A stretch of 64,000 bases of DNA from positions 1 to 64,000 of the forward strand of contig CAQPBJ010000004.1 of the NCBI GenBank assembly GCA_948852945.1. The letters run 5' to 3'. Below are positions 48,151 to 56,230 of the stretch, piece after piece. The position numbers and the translations under genes were made by a program. Within the stretch, counting starts at the first letter, position 1. The number at the start of each line of letters is the position of its first letter. This DNA comes from an uncultured Clostridia bacterium. Its GTDB lineage: Bacteria; Bacillota; Clostridia; TANB77; CAG-508. Below the pieces are notes generated by a model. The model worked only from the letters and a program-made list of their open reading frames with translations, had not been told where the DNA came from and ran no database searches.

Positions 48151-48181
48151 AAACTCACTGATTTTACAAGTGAGTTTTTTT
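48151..48181 (+). terminator. Terminator after tRNA-Lys(CTT)
   Basis: Stem AAACTCACT/AGTGAGTTT (48151-48159 with 48169-48177) running into a T8 tract. Confidence 0.85.
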
Positions 48182-48235
48182 CATTGTACAAATATAGAAT
48201 AATTTCACATTTTATTATAGAAAGAGGTGATATTT

Positions 48236-48508
48236 ATGGCTCAAACATTAGTTAATTTTAGAATAGATGAATCAACAAAAAAACAAATGGAACAAATATG
48301 TAGTGAATTAGGAATAACAATGTCTACTGCATTTAATATATTTGCTAAAAAAGTAATTCGTGAAAAGAGAATACCTTTTGATGTTTCTATTGACCCATTT
48401 TACTCTGAAAGTAATATGAAAGCATTATCAAAATCAATAAAAGAATTAGAACAAGGCAAAGTAGTTGTAAAATCAATGGCAGAATTAGAGGCGATGGCAG
48501 ATGAATAA
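48236..48508 (+). CDS. relB: RelB/DinJ-family antitoxin
   Basis: A 90-residue ribbon-helix-helix antitoxin: the N-terminal strand TLVNFRIDESTKKQMEQIC and helix ELGITMSTAFNIFAKKVI form the DNA-binding dimer, and the acidic C-terminus (ELEQGKVVVKSMAELEAMADE) normally wraps the toxin. Start ATG at 48236 after AAAGAGGTG; an upstream in-frame ATG at 48227 would overlap that site. Its last 8 nt overlap the start of a toxin gene that has lost its N-terminal half, so the antitoxin now appears unpartnered. Confidence 0.9.
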   Translation: MAQTLVNFRIDESTKKQMEQICSELGITMSTAFNIFAKKVIREKRIPFDVSIDPFYSESNMKALSKSIKELEQGKVVVKSMAELEAMADE

Positions 48509-48648
48509 TTTATCATTTACAAAAGCCTTTAAAAGAAAATTTAAGTGGCTATTGGAGTAGAAGAATTGATGAAGCTAATAGATTAGTTTATAGAATAGTA
48601 AATAGTCAAATAGAAATAGTACAATGTAAAGGGCATTATAACAACTAA
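48501..48648 (+). pseudogene. Truncated YoeB/Txe-type toxin
   Basis: The start codon overlaps the antitoxin end as in intact modules and gives MNNLSFTKAFKR before a TAG. In another frame the DNA reads QKPLKENLSGYWSRRIDEAN then RLVYRIVNSQIEIVQCKGHY, the conserved C-terminal half of YoeB-type mRNA interferases. An internal deletion has joined the first few codons to the second half out of frame and removed about 40 residues. The remnant should have no toxin activity. Confidence 0.88.
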
Positions 48649-48682
48649 TAAGTTTAGTAGTAATTCTGAGCAAATAATAAAA

Positions 48683-48718
48683 GCACCACATTACGCTTCG
48701 CCAAGCTATGTGGTGTTT
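48683..48718 (+). terminator. Terminator after the toxin-antitoxin remnant
   Basis: Stem CACCACAT/ATGTGGTG (48684-48691 with 48708-48715) followed by TTTG. Confidence 0.6.
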
Positions 48719-48791
48719 GTCATATTTATATGGTAGCACACATTTCTGTGGCTCTCATTTTCTATTTATATTATACAAAGATAATAAGACT

Positions 48792-48822
48792 TTGTCAAAA
48801 ATGCTTTATTCTAAAATATAAT
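48792..48822 (+). promoter_or_regulatory. Tentative promoter of the nucleotidyltransferase giant
   Basis: TTGTCA (48792-48797), 19-bp spacer, TATAAT (48817-48822). Transcription would begin about 48829, which favours the downstream ATG at 48884 as the real start. Confidence 0.4.
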
Positions 48823-48883
48823 CTTATGCTTGAATATTACTTCTATTATGTATACAATTATAAAAAAATATGGAGTAAAAAAT

Positions 48884-51800
48884 ATGTCTGAAACTAAAGA
48901 TAATATTAGAAGAATTATAAGTAATAACGAATTTTTAGATTATAAAAAAGTTCTTGGTAAAGATAACCTAGAAACTGTAGAATTTACTTTAGTATTATTA
49001 AAACAATATTATGGTTTTTCCACTACAGAAATCAGCTCGATTTATGACTATTCCGAAGAAGATTTTGTTTCTGAACTTAATGAGTCTAATATTGATTTTT
49101 TCCAATTATCAGAAGAACAATTCTTTTCTAAGCTATCTGATAATAAAAAAGAAATTTTTAAACAATTAGCTCATAATATTGTTTCACGTGTAAAACCAGA
49201 AAAATTAAAAGAACTTATTTCTTCTGATGAATTACTATCTGTTGATATAGATTCGTTTAATAACTATTTAGATGAACTCGAAAAAGAAAAACAAGAAATA
49301 TTTAAAATATTGAGTACTAGTGATTTAAGTCAAATTTTACCTAAGAGTTTTTTCGATTGTGATTTTTTAGATAAAATTAATTTAGAAAATTCTGGTGCTC
49401 GTTTGGATATGGAAAATTTCAACTATGATGCCAGAGTTTCTGGTTCATTAAAAGGTTGCGAATTACTTTCTTTTTCTATAAATCACTATATTGATCCTGA
49501 TGCGTCGGAACTTTTATCTATGTGGTCTCATATTAGTGCTGATTGTTTAGATGAAAGTCAATATATAGCTGTAGCTCAATATTATCTTTTACATGGTTTG
49601 ATTTTATCTGAAAAAGAACATTTTTTATTTCAAGCTCCTAATATTCAAGATGAGCTTCAATTATTATATGAAAAAGTCTTAAAAGACAATAAGTATTCAG
49701 CATATGGATATCTAAATTTATATAATTGTATGACTCCTGAAGCACAAGCTAAAAATAGCGCATATATTGATAGAATAATTACTTTAGCTAAAAATAGTGA
49801 TGATAAATATTCTATTGAAAAGTCTATACAATATATGAGTCTTTCTCAATTTGATAAATATTTTCCTGACATTTTAAAATTATATACTAATGCTGATGGA
49901 ACAATGAATTTAGACAATTTTATTTCAATGGTTTGGGGTTATTGTAATTCAGAAGTTCAACTTAATTACTTTGAGAAATTTAAAGATATTATTAATCAAA
50001 CAGCTACTAACAATAATAAGGATTTTTATGTTTATAGGCTATTAGAATCTTCTAGTGAAGAAGCTCAAAAAGTCTTTTTGCAAAATCTTTTGGAAGAAAG
50101 TCGTACTAATGGTGGAGCTTTAAGTTTAAGTAAAGTTGATGATATTTTGTCTCATACTTCAAAAAATGTAGATATTTCTGATGATTATTTTGAAGAAATT
50201 TTAAGCTTAGTTAATCCCGAAAAATATTCTTCAGTTGTTAAATTTTATAATGTATGGCAGAATATTGGTTTACATGCTCAACAAAAATATTTGCCTACAA
50301 TGCTTAACCATCTTGAAATTTTTAATTTTGTTGAGTTGTGGAATCGAACTGATTTGGAAGCTCAAAAAAATTTATATAATGAATTAATTCCTATTATAGA
50401 AAAAGACTATCCTTCTTTAGAACATCAATTTAAAGGCGATATTTATATTTCTCTTTTAAAAAATATGCCTGAAAAAGATGCTTCTGAATGGATACATAAT
50501 GATGTACCTAAATTTATTGATGCTTTTAGAAAAAAATATAATGATAATGAAAAAGATTTTATAGATTATAGCAAGTATACTGATTTTGAATTAGCTAATA
50601 TTCTTTTACAATTAGAAAATAGTGGTGATTTAAATGATTCTAATATTAATTCTATTTTAAATAATTTGCCTACTTTGGGTAAACAAATTATTTATAGAGT
50701 TATTAATTGTAATTCTAAAATGATTCAAAATGAAGCTTCAAAAATTTTATCAAAACTGGCACAAAATCCTAAAAATGCTGGTCAGCTTTTGACTGAAATT
50801 GAAAATATTTTTGCCCAAAGAAATTTACCTGATTTTGTGAAATTTTATAAGTATTTTGAGCTTTTACAATATGATGATAAAATAAATTTTTCATCTTCCT
50901 ATCTTTCTCCTGCTTTAGCTAATACTCAGAGTAAAACTTTAAGTAAAAGAATTATTTTTTCAGATTTAATGCGAATATCTATGGATTCAAATAATAAATC
51001 GATGAAAAATTTTGTGGATACTTTAGAACGCGGTAATGCTTTATATGTAAAAGTAATGAACAATCAACTTGATGTTCAAGATTTTTCTAATGAAGATAGG
51101 TTTTTAGCACAAGAATATACTAAAACTTTATATTTTTTATATGAATTATCAGATGCTAGTGTAGTAGATAAAAAAGATGGTAGAAAGCTTTCGTTAACTG
51201 GTGATATAAAACAGGATTTTGAGTCTTTAGGTAGAAGATATTCACATGATGGCCTTATTAAAAATTTACCTGACCAAATTTTAAGAAGTATTATTGGTCC
51301 ATATCAAGAACTCTTTGAAGGCATTGATTCCGTAGAAAAAATCAAAGAATATATGCATCAAAAAATTGAAACTTCGAATAAAAGACATTTTGAACTTGCT
51401 GATAGTAAAATTGATTTGAAACCTGGTGATTTAGTTAAAGGTATTAAAGATAGCTCTAGAGTTTCCCCTTCTCTTGTATCAGATGGTATAAGGGCTGGTG
51501 AATTTTTAGGTGTTGACAGTCATTCTGACCTTACTCCTTTGGATACTGATTTTAGCGCAATATTACCTGGAAATGAGGGTCAAGGATTTATTGGTAAGCT
51601 TAATAATACTATGTCTGCTAGCTATGGAGATATGTTTTTTGTAGTAAAATATAATCCAACTAAAATGGAGTATTCTAGACAAAATGATGATTTAAATGTT
51701 CTGTCTCAAGAAATAAAAATGAGTGATAAAATATCGTCAAGAAATGAACCTGATACTATTATAAAAAGGATTAATGATAGGTCTAGAAATGAATATGATG

Positions 51801-53149
51801 CTAAAAAATTAGAAATATTTTCTAGCAAATTTTCTGGTGAACACTATGGTATTAGAACAGGTGTAGGTATTACTGATATTGATTATATTGTTTTGACAAG
51901 TGGCTATAATAAACGTTTAGGTTTTGAATTAGCTATGAATGGAACTTATATTCCTGTTTTTGATGCTAAATCTGAAGAATTGTTATTTTCTCCTGAAGAT
52001 TATGAATCAATTAGAAGTCAAATGCAAGGTTTATCTTTTTATGATGCTGGTAATTTTGTGGTTGATGAGTCAGCTAAAACTGCTCAAGCAAAAGAAATTG
52101 TAGATGAATTATTTTCTACTGGTGATGTTGACGAATCTATTAGTGAAAAAGAGGCTAAGTCTAAAAGAAGTGCTATACAATATCAAGTTGTAAAAGCTTT
52201 GTCTGAAAATATGGGAATAGGTCTTGAAAATCATGTTACTGGTAATATGACTGAAGGATTTGTTGAATTTATAGATACCGGTTCTACTGGCCGTGGTACT
52301 AATGTTCCTGGTAGCGGTGATTTTGATTTCATGATGAAAGTTGATAAAAATATTATAGATAATCCTTCTAGAATGGAAGAATTTAAAACTCATTTAAGAA
52401 AAGTATTAGCTATTCCTTCAAATGACCCAGAAACTTCTACAGAAGAATTAGGCGGAAACTTTAGATATAAAAAGGTCTCTATTGAAGGTATAGCAGAACC
52501 TGTAGATATTGACGTTACTTTTGCTCCTAAAAATGAAGAAATTACTTATTCAACTGATATGTGTGTTAAAGATAGATTAAATCATCTTAAAACTTCAGAC
52601 CCTGAGGGGTATAAGTATACAGTTGCGAATATAGTTCTTGCTAAAAGATTACTTAAAAAAGAAGGTTTGTATAAGAAACATAACAGTGATGGTGCAACGC
52701 AATATGGCGGTTTTGGTGGTGTTGGCGTAGAAAATTGGATTCTTCAAAATGGCGGTTCTTTAATAACTGCTATGGATAGCTTTTTAGAAGCTTCAGCAAA
52801 AACTAAAGAATTTGATGAATTTAAGGAACTTTATCCAATTTTTGATTTTGGTGAAAATCATGCTTCAAAAGGTTCTTATCCTCATGATACTTTCATAAAT
52901 GGCTTGACTCAAGAAGGATATTTGCAGATGAAAACTAGATTTAGAGAATTGAAAAACGAATTAACGTCTATTGAAGTAGTTTCAGATAAAACTCGTTTAG
53001 CTGAAACTATTATAGAAGACACAGAAAACTTGGCTAAAGATGCTAGAAAAGGTTCTGTTTTGGCTACAATGTCTGAACTTACAAATTTATATAATGAAAT
53101 TGAAAATCCATCGATTACTAATAAAGAGGTTAATGATTATGACAAATGA
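48884..53149 (+). CDS. 1,421-residue helical protein with C-terminal CCA-enzyme-like nucleotidyltransferase domain
   Basis: No family recognised over the full length. Residues 1 to about 850 look like a long all-helical solenoid without TM. A middle domain (about 870-1080) has LTPLDTDFSAILPGNEGQGF, YGDMFFVVKYN, YGIRTGVGITDIDYIV and LGFELAMNGTYIPVFD. The C-terminus (about 1110-1310) is a polymerase-beta-type nucleotidyltransferase: DTGSTGRGT (about 1131), GSGDFDF (two metal Asp, about 1145-1147), third Asp in PVDIDVTF (about 1207), and GGVGVENWILQNGGSL (about 1277), reminiscent of archaeal CCA-adding enzymes. The start is the ATG at 48884 (GGAG 8 nt upstream); the frame is open to 48830. The stop TGA overlaps the next gene by 11 nt. 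Could modify RNA or protein, or act as a toxin or defence effector; all of that is inference. Confidence 0.85.
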   Translation: MSETKDNIRRIISNNEFLDYKKVLGKDNLETVEFTLVLLKQYYGFSTTEISSIYDYSEEDFVSELNESNIDFFQLSEEQFFSKLSDNKKEIFKQLAHNIVSRVKPEKLKELISSDELLSVDIDSFNNYLDELEKEKQEIFKILSTSDLSQILPKSFFDCDFLDKINLENSGARLDMENFNYDARVSGSLKGCELLSFSINHYIDPDASELLSMWSHISADCLDESQYIAVAQYYLLHGLILSEKEHFLFQAPNIQDELQLLYEKVLKDNKYSAYGYLNLYNCMTPEAQAKNSAYIDRIITLAKNSDDKYSIEKSIQYMSLSQFDKYFPDILKLYTNADGTMNLDNFISMVWGYCNSEVQLNYFEKFKDIINQTATNNNKDFYVYRLLESSSEEAQKVFLQNLLEESRTNGGALSLSKVDDILSHTSKNVDISDDYFEEILSLVNPEKYSSVVKFYNVWQNIGLHAQQKYLPTMLNHLEIFNFVELWNRTDLEAQKNLYNELIPIIEKDYPSLEHQFKGDIYISLLKNMPEKDASEWIHNDVPKFIDAFRKKYNDNEKDFIDYSKYTDFELANILLQLENSGDLNDSNINSILNNLPTLGKQIIYRVINCNSKMIQNEASKILSKLAQNPKNAGQLLTEIENIFAQRNLPDFVKFYKYFELLQYDDKINFSSSYLSPALANTQSKTLSKRIIFSDLMRISMDSNNKSMKNFVDTLERGNALYVKVMNNQLDVQDFSNEDRFLAQEYTKTLYFLYELSDASVVDKKDGRKLSLTGDIKQDFESLGRRYSHDGLIKNLPDQILRSIIGPYQELFEGIDSVEKIKEYMHQKIETSNKRHFELADSKIDLKPGDLVKGIKDSSRVSPSLVSDGIRAGEFLGVDSHSDLTPLDTDFSAILPGNEGQGFIGKLNNTMSASYGDMFFVVKYNPTKMEYSRQNDDLNVLSQEIKMSDKISSRNEPDTIIKRINDRSRNEYDAKKLEIFSSKFSGEHYGIRTGVGITDIDYIVLTSGYNKRLGFELAMNGTYIPVFDAKSEELLFSPEDYESIRSQMQGLSFYDAGNFVVDESAKTAQAKEIVDELFSTGDVDESISEKEAKSKRSAIQYQVVKALSENMGIGLENHVTGNMTEGFVEFIDTGSTGRGTNVPGSGDFDFMMKVDKNIIDNPSRMEEFKTHLRKVLAIPSNDPETSTEELGGNFRYKKVSIEGIAEPVDIDVTFAPKNEEITYSTDMCVKDRLNHLKTSDPEGYKYTVANIVLAKRLLKKEGLYKKHNSDGATQYGGFGGVGVENWILQNGGSLITAMDSFLEASAKTKEFDEFKELYPIFDFGENHASKGSYPHDTFINGLTQEGYLQMKTRFRELKNELTSIEVVSDKTRLAETIIEDTENLAKDARKGSVLATMSELTNLYNEIENPSITNKEVNDYDK

Positions 53150-53585
53150 AATGGCTTTTGCAATAGCTGAAATTAACGAAATATTAAACTATTTATCTAT
53201 CCAGCAAGTGAATAAAATCCCTTTAAAATTAAGGAATATGTTCACTTTAGTTTCACATGCCAATTATATTCCTCATATTGATCCTAATAAAAGCATATTA
53301 GAGCAGGATATTAGTACAAAAACTAAGGATATTTTAGTATTATTTTATAGAAATTATTGGTCTGATAGTGATAATAAAAATGAGATTGATAAGATTTTAG
53401 ACGAAAATGAGAATAGATACCAACTTGAACTTAGTCAAAAGTATAGTACCTATAATATTTTTAATTCTTCTAATAGCGCTATGACTCTTCCAGAGAATGA
53501 TGTTCAGGATAATAAACTTATTGTTAAGAAGGATAACTTTATTACCAAGATTATAAATAAATTAAAATCTTGGTTTAGTCATTAA
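53139..53585 (+). CDS. Small helical protein overlapping the nucleotidyltransferase giant
   Basis: A 148-residue soluble protein starting MTNEMAFAIAEINEILNYL. Start at 53139 because AAAGAGG lies 9 nt upstream; an ATG at 53133 would sit too close. It overlaps the preceding stop by 11 nt, so translation is probably coupled. Features: N-terminal helices, NKIPLKLRNMF, HIDPNKSILEQDI, a RNYWSDSDNKNEIDKIL helix, then a Ser/Asn linker and a basic amphipathic C-terminus (FITKIINKLKSWFSH). Similar small proteins of unknown role seem common in Clostridia, from memory. It may be the partner or antidote of the large protein; unproven. Confidence 0.8.
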   Translation: MTNEMAFAIAEINEILNYLSIQQVNKIPLKLRNMFTLVSHANYIPHIDPNKSILEQDISTKTKDILVLFYRNYWSDSDNKNEIDKILDENENRYQLELSQKYSTYNIFNSSNSAMTLPENDVQDNKLIVKKDNFITKIINKLKSWFSH

Positions 53586-53612
53586 AATTGTTTATTATAA
53601 TGCTATTTTAAC

Positions 53613-53766
53613 AAAGAACAATAGTGGGCTGATAAAAATTTGCTAAACTTTAATAAGCAACGTTCAGCCCACGTTTAATTGTTCGTCCGCGAAAATTCTG
53701 AAAGAATTTTCTGTGGAATGTATTTATATTATAGGAAGTTCGGAGAACTTTCCTATAATATAAAAA
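53613..53766 (+). repeat. 154-bp three-hairpin repeat, copy 2
   Basis: Exact copy of 47055-47208 at an offset of 6,558 bp with no mismatch. It lies between two convergent genes. The flanking bases differ, so the ends AAAGAACAAT and ATATAAAAA mark the unit. Confidence 0.95.
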
Positions 53767-53789
53767 TAGACGTTCTATTTAAGAACGTC
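53762..53789 (-). terminator. Terminator overlapping the end of the GT-C-like gene
   Basis: Stem GACGTTCT/AGAACGTC (53769-53776 with 53782-53789) includes the last codons and stop of the gene and runs into TATTTTT on the minus strand. Confidence 0.75.
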
Positions 53790-55283
53790 TTCTTTTTTGT
53801 TTATTTTAAAGTTTGATATATGTATTGATGTTATTGGTATTAATGCTATTATATATGGAATTATATATCTTGATTTTGCTTCCCATAAGATATGAAATGC
53901 AAATCCTCCTATAAAAATTGTTAATAAAAATATTACTTCTAATGAAAGTTTTTTTCTATTTTGTATTATGATTATTAAACTGCTGGATGTTATTAATAAA
54001 AGTGTTACTTTTTGATAAAATGTTACTGGATTTTCAGCATTTTTTAATATTTTATTTTCTCCGATGTTATTATTCCAAAATGCTGAATATGTATTTTCTC
54101 CCCACATTGATGCTAGCTTTTTAGTGTAAAAATCTGCTGTGTATTTTATATTTTTTGATAAATATTTTACTCTTTCTTTTATCTTTTCTTTATATTCATT
54201 TTCTATATTTTCTTTTTGGTGTAGTGCTGGTTCGGCTATAGGTTCGTTGTACCATCCGTTTCCTCTCCATGATTCTTCCATTGCCATTAAAATAAAACTT
54301 GCTTTTGGATATCCTTTATTTTTATCTAAATTATATTTTTGAAAATAATAGTTTTCTACTAAATTCGCTGGAACGAATGAGATTATTAAATATATTGCTA
54401 TTATTATTAAGTTTATCGCACTTTTCTTCCATTCTGTTTTATTAAATTCTTTTATTAAATTTAATATTAAATATACTACTGTTGCTATTATAAATATTAA
54501 ACTATTCATTCGCATCATATATGCAAAAGCTGTTAGTATTGCTGCTATTACTATGTGTTTTATTTTTTTGCTTTGTGTATATTTCATTATATAATATACT
54601 GCAAATAGTGATAGCCCTAAGCTTGGAATGTCTCCATATATAAATGTTGTTAGCATTAATAATGGTGCACATGTTAATATTAATATTATTGGTAAGGTTG
54701 TACTTGTTTTGTATTGTTTAGATAGTTGATTACATATCTTGTATATTGCAAAAATAATGGCTAAATTTCCAATTATATTTACTACTCTTAGTATTGCTAT
54801 TACATCAAAATATGTCATTTTAAAGGCTAATTTATATACATATGCTAAGTGTATTTGTTGAGGATATTTTTCTATATATTCTTTTAGTGTTATTCCTGCA
54901 TACGTTTTATTGTTTAGAAATTCATTATCGTCTCCTCTATAAAAGGTTTGTGCTAGGTTTGCTACATGTATTGAGTCACCGCCTATTCCTGGTCTTACTA
55001 AAATTATCCATAATATACTTAATATAATGTATATTACTAATGCTGCTATAAATATATTTTTTCTAATCTTTTTTTCTTTTTCGCTTTTTTCTAACTTTTT
55101 GTCTAATTTTCTTGTTATAAAATATATTAATATCCCTACTAATATAATTGAAATTATGTAAAATATATTATTATAATTTATTATTACATGTTCTGATAAG
55201 TCTAGTTTGGCTGTAAATATTAAGTTTATTCCTGTTACAATTAATAGTGAAATTATTCCTATTATATATATGATTTTTTTCAT
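53775..55283 (-). CDS. Polytopic membrane protein, GT-C glycosyltransferase-like
   Basis: 502 residues with about eleven hydrophobic segments. After TM3 a large loop carries RPGIGGDSIHVANLAQTFY, an acidic first-loop motif typical of the PMT/ArnT-like (GT39/GT-C) membrane glycosyltransferases that use lipid-linked sugars. Further features are a second large loop with MEESWRGNGWYNEPIAEP and HILWEAKSRYIIPY near the end, a motif I associate with the same group. It probably transfers a sugar to a cell-surface polymer or protein outside the membrane; donor and acceptor are unknown. A ribosome site AAAGGGAG precedes the ATG. Monocistronic. Confidence 0.8.
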   Translation of the reverse strand: MKKIIYIIGIISLLIVTGINLIFTAKLDLSEHVIINYNNIFYIISIILVGILIYFITRKLDKKLEKSEKEKKIRKNIFIAALVIYIILSILWIILVRPGIGGDSIHVANLAQTFYRGDDNEFLNNKTYAGITLKEYIEKYPQQIHLAYVYKLAFKMTYFDVIAILRVVNIIGNLAIIFAIYKICNQLSKQYKTSTTLPIILILTCAPLLMLTTFIYGDIPSLGLSLFAVYYIMKYTQSKKIKHIVIAAILTAFAYMMRMNSLIFIIATVVYLILNLIKEFNKTEWKKSAINLIIIAIYLIISFVPANLVENYYFQKYNLDKNKGYPKASFILMAMEESWRGNGWYNEPIAEPALHQKENIENEYKEKIKERVKYLSKNIKYTADFYTKKLASMWGENTYSAFWNNNIGENKILKNAENPVTFYQKVTLLLITSSSLIIIIQNRKKLSLEVIFLLTIFIGGFAFHILWEAKSRYIIPYIIALIPITSIHISNFKINKKEDVLK

Positions 55284-55356
55284 TTTTTCTCCCTTTATCT
55301 TAATGTTTATCCTAATAAATTATATTATATTTTTTATATTTTTCAACTTTTTGAGC

Positions 55357-55381
55357 AAAAAAAAACTCACAAATGAGTGAG
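55357..55381 (-). terminator. Terminator after the 55417-56094 gene
   Basis: CTCAC-TCATTT-GTGAG hairpin followed on the minus strand by T9. Confidence 0.8.
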
Positions 55382-55416
55382 AAAAAAAATAATGATTTTT
55401 ATTTTTTAGTTTGGTG

Positions 55417-56094
55417 TTACAAATGGGTTACTCCGCCGCCGCTCATGAATCTTCCGAATTTGGTGTCATACCTGAACCCGGATATGTTATTTTTGAAGCC
55501 ATAGCTCTCTTCTTTCAGTTTGTCACTGTCATACTCATACTTATAACTTTTGTACGAAACAATTTCATCCTGAAAGTAGATGGCTTCTCCGGCATCGATG
55601 TGAGATGGCTCACTTTCGTGCTGAAAACAACCGATGTTCTCCGGTGCACCGAACTCTTCGACCTGGATATATGGCCGGAATACCACAAATTCTTGCCTAC
55701 AGGAAAGACTTGCGATATAGATGGGTGATTTGATATGTGAATGCTCTACTTCCAGCTTGTACGCATCATAATTTATTCCATCTACCATCATGCATCCGTA
55801 CTCCTCAAGGGAGTTAATCTGCACACCTCCTGTTTTTGCAAGTTTTTGGATTCTCTCGGCCAGCCACTCGAAATTCACGTCGGTTCGTGAATGAAATCCG
55901 TTTGGATATTTCTTCCGGATCTCTTCCAGTAGCTCCTCTTTGTCGGGGATCTCTGTGAAATACGGTGCTCCATCAAGGCCTCTTACACTTGGCTTACTGT
56001 CCTTATCAAATAGTATCTCGATAAGTCCACAACCAGGCGTGAGGTATTGAAGTTTGTTTTGCACGCAATCACATTCTTCGTACGTCCACTTCAT
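55417..56094 (-). CDS. Hypothetical protein, higher-GC
   Basis: A 225-residue soluble protein (MKWTYEECDCVQNKLQYL ... MSGGGVTHL) that I do not recognise. It has no signal peptide or TM, several cysteines (ECDC, PGCG, YGCMM, SCRQE, GCFQHE), and an alternating alpha/beta character. Start at 56094 after AAAGGTGG; an upstream in-frame ATG (56136) lacks a ribosome site. Codon use has more GC than its neighbours (CTG, CGG, GCC). It stands alone with a strong promoter and terminator, like the genes at 13433, 29568 and 47540. Confidence 0.75.
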   Translation of the reverse strand: MKWTYEECDCVQNKLQYLTPGCGLIEILFDKDSKPSVRGLDGAPYFTEIPDKEELLEEIRKKYPNGFHSRTDVNFEWLAERIQKLAKTGGVQINSLEEYGCMMVDGINYDAYKLEVEHSHIKSPIYIASLSCRQEFVVFRPYIQVEEFGAPENIGCFQHESEPSHIDAGEAIYFQDEIVSYKSYKYEYDSDKLKEESYGFKNNISGFRYDTKFGRFMSGGGVTHL

Positions 56095-56157
56095 GTTGTC
56101 ACCACCTTTTTTTCTGCCAACAGTTTGGCGATACAAGTTAATTAGTTGCCAATATAT

Positions 56158-56186
56158 ATTATATCATGTTTACATAATGTTGTAAA
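56158..56186 (-). promoter_or_regulatory. Promoter of the 55417-56094 gene
   Basis: -35 TTTACA (56186-56181), 17-bp spacer with TTATGTAAACATG, -10 TATAAT (56163-56158). The spacer closely matches that of the promoter at 29489-29517. Confidence 0.75.
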
Positions 56187-56196
56187 TATTTGGCAT

Positions 56197-56224
56197 AAAA
56201 AAACTAGCATATATTATGCTAGTT
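56197..56224 (-). terminator. Terminator after the VanW gene
   Basis: Stem AACTAGCAT/ATGCTAGTT (56202-56210 with 56216-56224) with T7 on the minus strand, just after the VanW stop. Confidence 0.85.
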
Positions 56225-56230
56225 TTAAAT

